A DNA stretch of 64,000 nt from Promerops cafer (GCA_013398275.1 VZSE01012461.1:83127-147126), one strand, 5' to 3'; positions 10,801 through 22,749 are shown, counted from the first letter of the stretch. Numbers and translations: made by a program. Notes: generated by a model not told the origin, from the sequence alone.

Positions 10801-13800
10801 CCTCACAGCTGGGAACCGGCTCCATCGCCCAGTCTGGACGGGGCAGAAGTGTCACCGCTGCTTGCAGCTGCCGGCCAGGACCCCAGCACGCCCAGCACAG
10901 GTCAGGGATGTCAGCACCAGCCTCTCAGGTGCTGCTACCGTGATTCCTCTGCGGGCTCTTTCAATGCATTTATCTCTGTGATTTCAGCCAAACGCGGGTG
11001 CTGATGCCTCCATCACTGGCCCTGGGAGGTTGCAGCCCTAGGGCAAACAAGCAGATGGAGATGTGTAATTCTGTGTCCGGCCGTGCAAGGATTTGTTCAT
11101 CTGCAGCACAAGGGTGAGATTAGGCTGCTGCCGCAGGAGCCCGCAGGTCTCCCCTCTGCCCACAGCTAGGACTCCCAGCCTCCTCCTCTGGAGCCTGGAA
11201 GGACAGCAAGTTCCCTGCCTCCTTGGTTCTCAGTGACAGGCAGCATCTGTCTTTTCCAATATATGCACTTTTGCCCTCCTCTGGCTTTGCAGATGCCAGT
11301 CCACCAAAGGCATTTTCAAGCTGTGGGTGTACCCAGGTCCTGTGTGAACTGTGAAGTACTTGAGTGGCAGCCCTGATCACATCCTCTTTTTTTTTTTTTT
11401 TAATAGTTAAAACAGCACTGTTCCCTCTATCCAAAACATGCTCTGATCCTGTGACAAAATCCAGACCCACCCAGCCCAAAGCAGCTCTCCTTGTGTGGAC
11501 CACATACCTTGCTCAGGTTTTGCATTTTGACTGTACACACGTAGCAGATTTTTTTCATTCACAGCCTGCCAGTGGCTGCCTATGGCTACTTCAGTTACAT
11601 TTTTAGTAAGCGTTAAGAAGAGTTTAAAGTACTTTTTAAAGTGATGAAGTGTCCTCTTTTCCACAATTTTTTTCTCCTTATTTCAACAACACTCAACACA
11701 CAGTGGTCTCACCCCTTGCAGGACTCACAGATGCTCTCCCATATTCTTCCACGAGGTTTTCCCTGTGTGTTTCCCAATGCTTCGTACAATTGCTGTGCAC
11801 AGGTAGGTTTTTCTCATTGTTTTTTCCTGAGTCTTGCGGTCTGACAAAGAGAGAAAAATGGATTATTTTAACCAGGAAAAAATTATTTTAAAGGAAGGTG
11901 AACACTATAAGGAGTGGGGAGGGAGGGGCTGCTACAGATAACTAAATTAACTTGAAAAAATCCAGAGGAGCAATCCCTGGACAGACAGTGCCCCATCACC
12001 ACTGTTTCTCTGAGAAGGCAGGATATGTCTCCAGAGCAGCTGAACAAAGAGTAGGAAGCAAGCTCCAACCAGCCCCCTAAGTCCACCATTCCATGGAAAT
12101 CACAGGCAAACCCCAAATAAGAATAATGGTGTGTTTTGTTTGGCAGAGGCTCAGTGTGAGTTGTGCTGACGAGCTAAAAAATGAGGTTGTAAAAATAGTG
12201 AAACTGGAAGACTGTTGTTCTTCTTTTTCTCCAGCTGCTTTTTGAGGGCCTTAGCAAGGCTAAGCAAACTCTGCCATCACTCAGCCACCTTATACCTGTG
12301 CTCTCATGGCTGGCAACTGCCAACACCTTGTTCAGGACTGAATAAAGAGAGAGAAATGCCCTCTGCCTACCACTGGCAGGCAAAAGGCTGATTTTACGTA
12401 CACAGGGTTAAACGGTGGAACACAAAGAAAATCTGAAGCAAGGAGGTTTTTTCAGGATCACTGATAGATTTTAATACTAATCTGCTACACATGCACAGCC
12501 CTGTTTACTCTCTTCTGTCCCTGACCTGGGCTCCTCAGAGGGCAACACATTGTGTCATGGTCCCTGCATATTCCTGGTGCAAGCTCCCCACTGGTATGAG
12601 GATCACACCAGAATAAATCCTGTTCCCTGCTGCTACAGGCTTCAGTGTGCTTCTGTGGTCACAGCCAACCCGCTCCTTCTAGAAAACAACTTCTCCTTCC
12701 CTCCTTGAGAACAAATTGCTCTGACAGATGACACAGCTCTGAGTTTGGCATCAGCCCTGTAAAAACAGAGGAACACAAGGCTTTTCCTGGGGTGTGGTTC
12801 TGTTCATGGCCTGTCCTGCCAGAGGCATTCATTAGACCACGATGTCCCTCAGCCCTGGCAGATGGCTGGGCTGGCACCGGCTCCATCACGGCTGTTCCCC
12901 TCCCACTGCTCCGAGCCCTGAGGCTGACACGCTCTCTCCACAGCACACGGGGAGCTGGGGCACTCTGCCAGAGCCTGGATGGCAGCAGGGTCTGGTAACC
13001 TCTCTCGTGCTGCTTCCTGACCTGCAGCTCTCTGGGACGTTACTGCTGGAGGGGGACATTCCTTGCAAGGAGAGAACAAAACAACAAAAGAGAGAAAAAG
13101 CCGTTCTGAACTCCAGTCTCTCTCTGTTACTTGGCACCAGGCCTGGGTAGCCAGATACGTACACAGGCATTGCACCCTGTCCCTGCTGAACAACAGCCTG
13201 CAAGCTGTCCCCAAGCTGTCCCCAGAGCTATCCCTGGAGCTGTCCCAGCCACCATCACACCCAGCCAGGGGCCATGAGCAGCTGTGACTGACCCCTTGCA
13301 TGAAGAACAGCCTGGCACTGCTCACAGGGTAGTGGCAAGAAGGGCCTGCAGAGCCAAACTCAGCCTTGAACAAGCCCAAAGGCAGCACCTTTTCAATCAA
13401 AGACAAATTTAGCCTATGTGGTAGGGCTGAAGTCTTGAAACAGATGATGCACAGGCTCAGCATGACTCAATTATCACAATTAGAAATGGATCCAAACACA
13501 GGGTTCCTGTACAACAGTCTGGTTCAGAGCTCGCCAGGGTGTGGGATGGGTCACATACTGAAACTGGCATTCGCCACCGAGGTCAAATCCAGCCTCTGGG
13601 ATGAACCCACTGGAGAGCAACTTTTGGCCTGGGACAACTGAAGCCCAATTATTTCCAGACATAAGGGACATATGCAGTTATTTCTTTCCCTTCCTTTACC
13701 AGAAGAAATTGCCCTGAGGGAGAGAGGGAAATAAGAGCTCGAGCTGCGTGTGTTATTGAAGAGGCTGACTGGAGTTCATTTATTCCGTGTGACACATGGA

Positions 13801-15140
13801 AGGACAGTGACAGCCATTCCTAGCAGAGGAACTTGCAAACCCAACCTGGACAACTGGAGGGAGTCCCCAGATGCAGCACTGCTGGCCAGCCTTTATTTAG
13901 AGGTGGCTGTTCTGCTCAGCCCCTCATGTTTCACAGTTGCTTCCCCCTGAACGTGCCTACCCAGTTCCAGGCCCCAAAGCCCAGCTCTTTGGAGAAGGCC
14001 AAGATAAACAGGCTTTTCCTGGAGAGCAGAGGGACCTGGAATATTTCCCTGGCTGGAAACATGAGGCTGAGGAGGTGGAACCTACCCCTGCAGGCATCTC
14101 CTGCTGTGCTGCTGGAAGAGAACACCACTATCACCCGAAGCACAGTGACAAAACTACCTGCTTGTGCTAGGATATGCTTACAGGGCGAGTTGCCAAATTC
14201 ACATAAATCAAAGGGAAATTGAAGTAATTTTCCAAGAAAATTTCCATGACAGGAATTTGGGACTTAGGGGGTGGTAAGGGAAGAAAAGGAGGGCTAGCTG
14301 AGAAATTATGCTGTTTTGAACATAGCACACCAGGAGACATCCCATTCTATTTAGCCTTTGCCAAAGGGATATTTGACTCCATATCCAAACACGTAATTTA
14401 GGAAATCCTCTTCCAACACTTGGCTATCTCAGGCCAAATCAAAGAATTATCTCTGTGACTCGTATTAGGATCTTAAAGAAAGATTGAGTCCTGGATTACA
14501 TTATGCAAACATGAAAGGTCTGTTGTCCCACAGGGCTCACAGGCAAAAGCCCTGCTCCAGCAATCACAGCAGACAACATCCGTTCCTTGCTTTTATCTGC
14601 CTTAGATGTTTGGGAATAAAGTGTCAATCACCTCTTCCCCAGTCATGTGTTAAACCACTAACATTTTCCTTTCCCCAGCTGCCTTAAGTCAGTGCAGGGC
14701 TTGTTACCATGCCATGGCTACCTGCAGCACTTCTACTCTAGCATCACCTAGGTGTCAATTATCTTTGTTTTTTTAGCAGAAAATTTGAGTTCATCTTAAA
14801 CTCTACTTGTGTTAAACCTCACCTTCCAGAGCAACGTGTGCCAGGCCAGCGAGATGAACTGTCCCAATTTGAGGCTTATTAATTCAACAGCATAATCAAA
14901 AGCACCAAAGTCCATCCCTTTGCAGTGCCCGGTGCTACGTCCCAGTGCCATCCACACCGACAGCTCCTCCCGGCCATCCTGTGCCCAACACTTTCACCAG
15001 GATTGACACCTCTGGCGCCTGGAAGCCCTGCCAGGAACTGGCCACTGCTAAAAACATGGAGAAACAGAGCTGCTTTGTGCCATGGCAGGAGAGGAGGCTG
15101 AGGAGCACCTGAAAGCCCTGAGCATCCCGTAATATTTGTT
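10801..15140. other. Intergenic, no gene recognised
   Basis: DNA between the isolated CpG island and the RPN1 promoter. It has a T run at 11388-11402 and a short degenerate tandem of AGCTGTCCC units at 13201-13246. ORFs are short and mutually overlapping, with no recognisable domain. Confidence 0.55.
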
Positions 15141-15169
15141 ATAGTTGTTTTTTCGCTCTTTTTCGGGCA

Positions 15170-15525
15170 CAAAAAGAAGTGGGAAACCCCAGCAGGACCA
15201 AACAAGCAGCACCTGACCGGCCCCGAGGCCTGTCCAGGCCTGGGAGCTCAGCAAGGGCCCGGGCCCAGCGCCCCGCGGCAACACCCACGCTCGCCGGGAA
15301 ACGCCGGAACTGCGCGAGCCGAAGCCACCCGCGGGACTCTGGAAGAGCCCGCCCAGCTTCTCTCCTCAGGCACCGCGGAAGGCGGGGAGGACGGGGGCCG
15401 GGCCTCCAGCGCCGGTGGGCGCCGCCATCGCGCGCCTCCTCCCCCACCGGGCGCCGCCATCTTGTGCCGTGCCCGTACAGCGCGGGCGCCGCCATCTTGT
15501 GCCCTCCCCGCGCGGTGTGCCGGCC
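15170..15525 (+). promoter_or_regulatory. RPN1: RPN1 CpG-island promoter and 5' UTR
   Basis: A CpG island that extends through exon 1 into intron 1 (to about 16030). It contains a CCGGAA ETS core at 15304-15309 and three copies of CCGCCATC at 15422, 15454 and 15489. The last two read CCGCCATCTTG, the YY1-type initiator motif of TATA-less housekeeping genes; no TATA box is visible. The start site is probably among these repeats, giving a 5' UTR of a few tens of bases. No CCAAT-N9-CCACG ER-stress element was found. Confidence 0.8.
15422..15499 (+). repeat. Three spaced GGGCGCCGCCATC repeats in the RPN1 promoter
   Basis: The word (G)GGCGCCGCCATC recurs with spacings of 32 and 35 bp; the second and third copies share GGGCGCCGCCATCTTGTGCC. 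This looks like local tandem duplication of a YY1/initiator-bearing unit. On the minus strand the same repeats create ORFs with repeating MAAP and GTRWRRP peptides, which are artefacts. Confidence 0.75.
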
Positions 15526-15753
15526 ATGGCGGGGCTGCTGTGCCGCCTCCTGCTCCTCTGCCTGGCGGCCGCCGGGGCCAGCACCGATCTAGTGCTGGAG
15601 GAGGTGCGGCGCTCGCTGGACCTCAGCACGCACCTGGCCAAGATCTCGGCCGAGCTCAGCCTCGCCAACGCGCCGGGCGGCGCGGCCGCCTCCACCTTCC
15701 TGCTGGCGCTGGAGCCCGGGCTGGAGCCCCGCCTGGCCCACCTGGGCGTGCAG
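15526..15753 (+). CDS. RPN1: RPN1 coding exon 1 (residues 1-76)
   Basis: Starts at GGCCATGG and encodes a hydrophobic signal peptide (MAGLLCRLLLLCLAAAGAS) and the start of the lumenal domain, ending AHLGVQ. Donor CAG|GTGAGT, phase 0. The exon is very GC-rich, being inside the CpG island; the N-terminus is about ten residues shorter than in mammals. Intron 1 is 810 bp. Confidence 0.95.
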
Positions 15754-18700
15754 GTGAGTGTGGGGAGCAGGCACCGAGCGCCGCGCCCGAGGGGGCCGCG
15801 GGCGCTGCCAGGCGCTGCGCCCGGAGGGACACGTCGGCACTGCCGGGCCCTCAGCGCCGCTCCCGGATCCCGCAGCCGGCCCGGAATGGGGGGTGTGTGT
15901 CGCGGGGTGAGGGCGGAGGTGGGAGGCCTGGGAGGCGATGAGGGGGGCGATTCACGCCGTCACGGCTGGGCGGGGGTCGCCGCCAGCACGGCCGGAGCAG
16001 GGCTGGCAGCGCCGGGACGGGGTCCCGGCCCTTACCCACAGGAGGGTCGGAGGAGCAGTAGGACAATGCTCCTCTCCTAAGTATCACTTAAGTATTGTCA
16101 CTTTAGATAAACTCTACATACAGCAGAGAGAGGTACATACAGTGGTCTATGATATATCTGTATACAGAGTTCAGTAGTATACCTCGAATGGTCAAGGCAT
16201 ATTCCCCGTGGCCTGCTCACTCCCCAGTCACAAGGGAAATCACAAAAGCATTTGATCAATATTCTCATTTGTGCAAAGTAAGGTGACTGCTGACTTGGGA
16301 ACCAGGCTGAGGAACATGAGAGTTACCAGAAACCTCCAGTATCTGTTTTTGCATACTGACCACACTGCAATTTGTATTTGTGAACAACATTATGAAAGGG
16401 CCTTTAAATTTTTTTTTCTTAATACATTAGTTATATGTAAGCTTGTACTTTCTGGGGGACATCCCCCCTAAAAACTCCTTACAGGGACTGTACAGGCTTT
16501 GCCCTGGATGTATTAAGTCTTTTAAATAGCAGCACACTGATCCCATATGTTGTTTGGGAACAGGTGAAAGGTGAGGAAGAGGAAGAGAACACCCTGGAAG
16601 TGAAAGAGACCAAAGTTAAGGGCAAAAGGTGAGTATCACCCTCTAAGGCCAATACCTAGTATTGTGCATGGGGTTTCATAATTGTCCTCACAGTGAAGCA
16701 GAGATACTACCCCAGTTCCACGTACCTAGAGATCATGAGAGTTTTCTTCCTCAGCTATGCTCAGTCTCTTGTACTCAGTGCCTTGAGTAATGCCCTGGCC
16801 CCCTGGGACACCAAGTGAGAGAAGCATTTGGTCATGCTCTTACCCACTACTCCATTTTGATCTCTCAGATGGTTGGCAGTGGTGACTGCAGAGAGTTTAG
16901 TGCTCTGTGGCTGTGTGTAGAGCACCACAGAGCGCTGGGTACCGTGGCCTGGTACAGGCTCTTCCTGCTGCCAGGAGAGAGGGTGCAGCTGTTTGCATCA
17001 GGCTCTGTACTGCCAAGCTTGGAATGTTATGTAGGTGCAGGCAGGTGTTCTCTGAGCCATGAGAGCTGAGGTGAGCAGTGCCTGTAAGGTGGCTCAAAAC
17101 CACAGTGCAGTTGGGTTTCAAGAGTACAGTAGCTGTGGAGTTAAGTTGCCATAGTAGACCTTGGCTTCTGGCATGGCTGGATGTCTCTCTCATGTGATGC
17201 TGCCCTTGGACCACCAGGCATGACATGAAGTATGTTTGCTTCTGGCATCACCTCAGTCTCTCCAGTCCAAATCCTTCCAGATTTGGTGGCGTCTCAATCC
17301 ATTCTGTAGAACCTCAGTCCCAAACCTTGCTCCCATTCTGGCCTTTCCTTAATTTCAGATCCTGTGGGCAAAAATCTGAGAATGAACAGACTTTATGGGA
17401 ACAGGTGCTTAAGATGTTGGTGATTTGTCTTCTGGACTTGTGCCCATGCTTCCTTTGATGCAGATCATTCCTGTCATCTGGAGAAAAATGGAAGAAACTC
17501 TTGTTGAAGCTTTATAAATGCAGGATTAGGGAGAGGTGTGTCACCATTATTATTCCCAGGAGGGAACTAGGTGTTTTTTTGTGAAGCAAAGACTGTAACT
17601 GTGCCTGGACACAGTTCAGCCTGTGCTGCTTCCCCAGCACAGTAATCACACCTCTATGTCCTGGAGGAGCAAGTAAAATACCTGCCCAAATCACACATTA
17701 CACATGTGATACATGGTCACCTGTCTGCAGGGGATGTTGCAGTGGGTGGATCTGAATGCTCTCTCAAGGGAGATCCCACATGATTTACCTGTTCTTGTCC
17801 CTTCCAGTGGGAAATTCTTCTTAGTGAAGCTGCCATCTCCTCTGGCCCCCGGAGCCAAGGTCCGCGTCTCTGTTGAAATGGTTTTCACGCACGTCTTGCA
17901 GCCCTATCCCACCCACATCACCCAAAGTGAGAAGCAGTTTGTGGTTTTTGAAGGAAATCACTATTTTTACTCTCCATACGTCACCAAGACCCAAACAACC
18001 CGTGTCAAACTGGCCTCCAGGAACGTGGAGAGTTACACCAAGCTGGGCAACCCCTCCCGCACTGAGGACATGATTGAGTATGGCCCCTTCAAGGACATCC
18101 CTCCATACAGCCAGGTAAATTTCATGCAAAGGGGTTGTGGCTCTGTAGAGAGCATCTTCCAGACGTGGAAGATGTGTCTCAGAGGCTGGAGAGGGGGAAG
18201 CAGAGGCTTTCACGTAGAAATCACAGGTCAGCCATGAGTTAAACTGTGTGCAGGCCAGGGACACGTGCGTCTGCCAAGGAGGGTTCTCTGTGGCACATGG
18301 AGAGGATCATTGTGAGGGGAGCTTGTACTTACCTCAGATCTGACAGTTTATCTTTTGTTCCCTCGTTAGGACACTCTGAAGGTGCACTATGAAAATAACA
18401 GTCCATTCCTGACCATCACCAGCATGACACGAGTCATTGAGGTGTCTCACTGGGGTAACATTGCGGTTGAAGAGACGGTTGATTTAAAGCACACAGGAGC
18501 AGTGCTGAAAGGGCCTTTCTCCAGATACGACTACCAGAGACAGCCAGACAGTGGGATATCTTCTGTCAAGTCTTTTAAGGTTGACATTTTTCACCTGTAT
18601 TTTTTGTAACTGTTCCCTTTTCTTAGATCCCCAGAGGAAAAAAAAATGCAGTTTTCCTTTGCCTTTTGTTTGGTAACCATACCCCAGTAATAAGGGAATA

Positions 18701-21700
18701 CTAAAACTCTGGTCTATTTTCAGAGAAAGCTTGCTGCATAGGAATAGCTTTTGGAAGCAGCGTTCCATTTGCTGGTCCAACAGATTGCACGTACCAGGGC
18801 ATGTAGTGTTTCTCCACACTCCTACCCCTCCAATCTCAGGGACTCTCTAAATCCCTTACCCCTATATTGAGGTCTCTGCTTTGGGTTTTCTACCGTGCAA
18901 GGACCATTCATTCTGTCCCCACCCCCTTATTTTCAGAGTTGCCTCTCTGTCATAGCCTCCTCATGTTGAACAGTATTAAATGGAAACTCACCCATTCATG
19001 CCTTGCTCACAAAGCACTCAACAAGAATTAAAGCTGTGGCTCTGCTAGCCAGATGTAAAAAGTATTATGTGTTCTCATCCGAACCAAAACCTTTCTCACC
19101 GCTTGTAGCCTCCAGGATTGATTGTTGTAATTCTCTGAGGTGGTGCAGCCAAACAGAAATCTCATTTTGCTGAGTGTAAAGCTAGCAAGCCCAGTCAGCT
19201 AGGGCAGCAAGTTGGAGTGAAAAGGGAATTGCTGTCCTGGTGGGCATGATGAGATCCCTTGTTGTCTGAGGAGTTTGAAACTCGGCTGGAGAAAGCACAT
19301 ACATTTGGAGGCCAAGTGATTTTAGTGCTGGCAGCCACTTGTGGGATTGCTTATAATAGCACAATTTTACCACTCAGTGCAACTGAATGGCCATTTTGTC
19401 ATGTCTCATGTGGGAGCACAGTTTCTCAATGCTTACCAGCCTTTATTGGTTTTGCCAGTTTCACTGGAAGTAACTCCCCTCTGATGCACTCACTGCTGCT
19501 TCTCTCCATACAGACCATTCTCCCAGCTGCTGCTCAGGACGTCTATTACAGAGATGAAATTGGGAACATCTCCACCAGCCACCTTCTTGTCCTGGATGAC
19601 TCTGTGGAGATGGAGATCCGTCCCCGATTCCCGCTTTTTGGGGGCTGGAAAACCCATTACATCATTGGCTATAACCTGCCAAGCTACGAATACCTCTACA
19701 ATCTTGGTGGGTGGCTGAGAGGAAGGAAATAAAAAATGTCCTCCTGTGTGTTTAAAGGTAGTTGCTGTACAGAAAAGAATTGAAAGCTGTGGTACGGAGG
19801 ACCTTAGCAACAGCAGTTGCCAGCTATTTTTTCTAGAATATGCAAATCCACCTTTTTTGTGCTTCCTTCAGGTTTTTGTAGACATCTGTTTAAAATATAT
19901 CTGAGTTAGCTAGTGCCCCCTGCTGCACAATTATCCATGCAAATTCTGCTCCTGCCCCGGCTGGGAGCTGAGTTTCAAGGCTGTCCCTTGTTCCCTGAGG
20001 AACTGTAACCACTCTCTGCTGTACACTCTTAGGTGATCAGTATGCCCTGAAGATGAGGTTTGTTGACCATGTGTTTGATGAGCAAGTTACAGACTCTTTG
20101 ACTGTCAAGATTGTCCTGCCAGAAGGAGCCAAGTAAGTGTGATTCCTCCTGGCTTGTTACTGCAGACGGTGCTGTGTTGGTGGCAATTCTCCAGTCTGCT
20201 CTAATGGCCTGGGGACAGTGAATCAAAACCATGACTGTGCATATGGAGGAGATCTTGGAACACAGCTTTGCTTCCTCGTAGAGCATTGTTTAAACCGCGT
20301 AATTTACCTTGTGCGAGAGGCTACAATTGCCCAGACAAGTCCTGGGTTACATCATCTCAAACACCATAGAGTCATGTGGGACTGTCTGGTCTTACCCACA
20401 GGAATATCCATGTGGACAGCCCCTATGAGATCAGTCGTGCCTCGGACGAGCTTCACTACACATATCTGGACACTTTTGGACGTCCTGTTATTGTGGCACA
20501 CAAGAGCAACCTGGTGGAGCAGCACATCCAGGACATCGTGGTGAGTGTGGCCTCTGAGCAGTTGTGCCTCCTCTGAATTCAGCAGCTCGATCAAAACACC
20601 TAAGAAATAAACAATTGCTGGACTGCTTGGCTGGTTCTGCTGCTGCCTGAGGAGAGGAGTTAACCCTGCAGTAACATGGGGCACTGCTCAGAGTTTGGAA
20701 CTTCTCTTGTAGGTTCATTACACCTTCAACAAAATCCTGATGCTGCAGGAGCCTCTCTTGGTGGTTGGAGCCTTTTACATCTTGTTCTTCACTGTGATCG
20801 TCTACGTCAGGCTGGATTTCTCCATCACCAAGGTCTGTATGATGAAGAGCCCTGTGGGAATATAAGCAGATTTCTCAGCTGTTGAATGGCAATTTTTCAT
20901 ACCAGTAATTCTCGCTGAACGTTCCTGCCATTCCAGTGTTTTACTGGTTGGTTGAAGTCCTGTTTTAGTTCAGGCCACTGAGCACTGGTACTCCTGTAGG
21001 GCTGATCTGGTGTCATAAAGCTAACTAGAGTTTTGCTTGCTGCATAAAAAGGAATCCGCCTGACAAGATGGGATGTGTGCAGTTCTCCCTCTGCAGTATT
21101 TTGACTGTTAAACTATTTGTTGGACTGGACTGAGTGCTGAAAGGTGCTTCTCCTTATCAGCACTTGCACCATTCACCTAATTACTGTCAGTTGACTTAAT
21201 TGCCAAGGGAACAGTTTCTATAACAGTCCTGTGGCAGACTGCACACATGGCTTGATGCAGGTCAAAGGTATGACTGCTTTGACCTTCCCTCCTGTCCTCT
21301 TGCAGGATCCAGCTGCTGAAGCCAGGATGAAGGTTGCCTGCATCACAGAGCAGGTGCTTACTCTGGTGAACAAGAGGCTTGGGCTGTACCGTCACTTTGA
21401 TGAAGCAGTGAATAAATACAAGCAGTCAAGGGACATCTCCACCCTGAACAGTGGCAAAAAGTCTTTGGAGATGGAGCACAAGGCCCTGACGAATGAAATA
21501 GCCTCTCTGCAGTCTAAACTGAAGACAGAAGGCTCTGACTTATGTGATAAAGTAAGAAATTCAAATGTATTTTGTAAGCTCTCCTGTTCTTGGCTCTGTC
21601 AAGTATTCTTCTGCATGAGTTTTATTTGGGGATTTAGTTTCTGCAGCCAGTCTAGGTTGGTTTTTTTCGTCTGAAAATGTCTTGATCTCTGCAAGGGCAT

Positions 21701-22749
21701 GTGAAAAGTGTTATTTTTGCAGTAATCTCAGTTATGCAGCCATGTAAGTGTTGCTGGTAAACAGTTGCTTGTGGTGTTTCTTAAGTAGCTCTTGAACCAG
21801 CTGCATTTGTACAGGTTAATGCTTTTGTAACACAATCCTGATGCTTCTCATTGAGCTCATGGCAGTGACACTTTAGCAAAAATGGAAACTATCAACACAT
21901 TAACAGTTCTGACTCTACTACTCACACCAGTCAACTCCAAATCTTCTCCCTCATTTTGTATTTTCTTGCACATTTGCATTTGGTGCTGACAGAATTTTGG
22001 TAACATGATATTCCTCTAGGGGTGTTTTGCTCTACCATGTTGAAAGCCGTGGCACAATGAGCACACACCCACTGTCCTTCCCTTCAATATATTTTAACAC
22101 TCACCTGAAACAGCCACTTAACCCCAAGTCAGGGACACTTTAGTCTCTAAGGTCCATTTAGCCCATAGCCACTTTGGTTAATCTGTTATTTAACTCAAAG
22201 AGTAGCAGTGTCATTGCAGACCTACTACTCACACACCATGAACATTAACTGTAGGGACACAGCTTCCAGCAGTCAAAGCTGTGATTTAACGGGAAGCCTT
22301 TAAAATCCATCATTAAATACTCTTTAACAGTCTCTTGCCAGTATGTCTCCTGGGTCCTTGGAGCCCCTTTTATCTGCACTCCTCAGTTACCCATTCATGG
22401 AATATTCCTCATAATGTGATGGCTCAGGAGGCAACATTCAGGGATTCTACTAATTCTCTTCAACTTTCGCTATCATCTGCCATCTCTTCTATTCCAGCTT
22501 CACTGTAGGGAGTTTTTTGTTTTGTTTTGTCTCCTCTAATACTCCCTTGGTTTGTCACCATGCCAGGTAAGTGAGATTCAGAAGCTGGATGGCCAGGTAA
22601 AGGAGCTGGTCCTGAAGTCGTCGGTGGAGGCGGAGCGGCTGGTGGCAGGCAAGCTCAAGAAGGACACGTACATCGAGAACGAGAAGACGCATTCCAGCAA
22701 GCGCCAGGACCTGGTCTCCAAAATCGACAACATCCTCGACGCGCTGTAA
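15526..22749 (+). CDS. RPN1: Ribophorin I, oligosaccharyltransferase subunit 1 (10 coding exons)
   Basis: Ribophorin I is a core subunit of the ER oligosaccharyltransferase, which moves the lipid-linked glycan onto Asn-X-Ser/Thr of nascent chains. It also helps hold the complex at the Sec61 translocon and presents some substrates. Joining ten exons (15526-15753, 16564-16628, 17808-18114, 18370-18579, 19514-19706, 20033-20132, 20402-20540, 20713-20832, 21306-21551, 22567-22749) gives 596 codons, close to the roughly 607 of mammals. All introns are GT-AG and the reading frame is kept throughout. Visible parts: a signal peptide (about 1-19), a lumenal domain with sequons at N209 (NNS) and N288 (NIS), one membrane span at about 429-447 (LLVVGAFYILFFTVIVYV), and a charged cytosolic tail of about 150 residues ending KIDNILDAL. 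Near-invariant stretches such as SEKQFVVFEGNHYFYSPY make the identification secure. The ATG at 15526 is the only one giving a signal peptide. Confidence 0.97.
16564..16628 (+). CDS. RPN1: RPN1 coding exon 2 (residues 77-98)
   Basis: A 65-nt exon encoding the acidic stretch VKGEEEEENTLEVKETKVKG. Acceptor GGAACAG|GTG and donor AAAAG|GTGAGT; codon 98 (AG|T, Ser) is split across the next intron of 1179 bp. Confidence 0.95.
17808..18114 (+). CDS. RPN1: RPN1 coding exon 3 (residues 98-200)
   Basis: The largest exon (307 nt), acceptor CTTCCAG|TGG, donor CAG|GTAAAT, ending in phase 0. It encodes the highly conserved lumenal core with SEKQFVVFEGNHYFYSPY and LASRNVESYTKLGNP. Confidence 0.96.
18370..18579 (+). 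CDS. RPN1: RPN1 coding exon 4 (residues 201-270)
   Basis: Begins DTLKVHYENN after acceptor CGTTAG|GAC and ends GISSVKSFK. It contains the N209 sequon and the conserved ITSMTRVIEVSHWGNIAVEE. The donor is AAG|GTTGAC, unusually poor from +3 to +6, yet protein homology fixes it here. Confidence 0.95.
19514..19706 (+). CDS. RPN1: RPN1 coding exon 5 (residues 271-335)
   Basis: Acceptor CATACAG|ACC; encodes TILPAAAQDVYYRDEIGNIS with the N288 sequon, then EIRPRFPLFGGWKTHYIIGY. Donor CTTG|GTGGGT splits a glycine codon. Confidence 0.96.
20033..20132 (+). CDS. RPN1: RPN1 coding exon 6 (residues 335-368)
   Basis: A 100-nt exon, acceptor CTCTTAG|GTG, donor CCAA|GTAAGT. Encodes GDQYALKMRFVDHVFDEQV and DSLTVKIVLPEGA; the last Lys codon is split. 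Confidence 0.95.
20402..20540 (+). CDS. RPN1: RPN1 coding exon 7 (residues 368-414)
   Basis: Acceptor CCCACAG|GAA, donor GTG|GTGAGT. Encodes NIHVDSPYEISRASDELHYT and the conserved LVEQHIQDIV near the membrane-proximal end of the lumenal domain. Confidence 0.95.
20713..20832 (+). CDS. RPN1: RPN1 coding exon 8 (residues 415-454), membrane span
   Basis: Exactly 40 codons. It holds the single transmembrane helix (about residues 429-447) followed by the basic stop-transfer RLDFSITK. Acceptor TTGTAG|GTT; the donor AAG|GTCTGT is suboptimal at +3 and +4. Confidence 0.95.
21306..21551 (+). CDS. RPN1: RPN1 coding exon 9 (residues 455-536), cytosolic tail
   Basis: Acceptor TCTTGCAG|GAT, donor AAA|GTAAGA. 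Encodes the cytosolic helical region DPAAEARMKVACITEQVLTL and SRDISTLNSGKKSLEMEHKA, rich in heptad-like leucine and charged residues. Intron 9 that follows is 1015 bp. Confidence 0.96.
22567..22749 (+). CDS. RPN1: RPN1 coding exon 10 (residues 537-596 and stop)
   Basis: Terminal coding exon, VSEIQKLDGQVKELVLKSSV to KIDNILDAL, stop TAA at 22747-22749. Acceptor CATGCCAG is followed directly by GTAAGTGAG, which is both the codons for Val-Ser-Glu and a perfect 5' splice-site word. The middle of the exon is markedly GC-rich at third positions compared with exons 3-9. Confidence 0.96.
   Translation, partial: VSEIQKLDGQVKELVLKSSVEAERLVAGKLKKDTYIENEKTHSSKRQDLVSKIDNILDAL

Noticed and set aside
10770..11004. 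Read-through ORF past the 10782 donor (from ATG 10768)
   Set aside because: Runs straight through a strong splice donor and shows no domain; more likely intronic.
15139..15495. Minus-strand ORF with repeated MAAP/GTRWRRP peptides
   Set aside because: Repeats are the antisense of the triplicated promoter motif, not a protein repeat.
15754..22566. Intronic snoRNAs in RPN1
   Set aside because: No convincing C/D box pair with terminal stem or H/ACA hairpin-hinge-hairpin-tail arrangement was found by eye.
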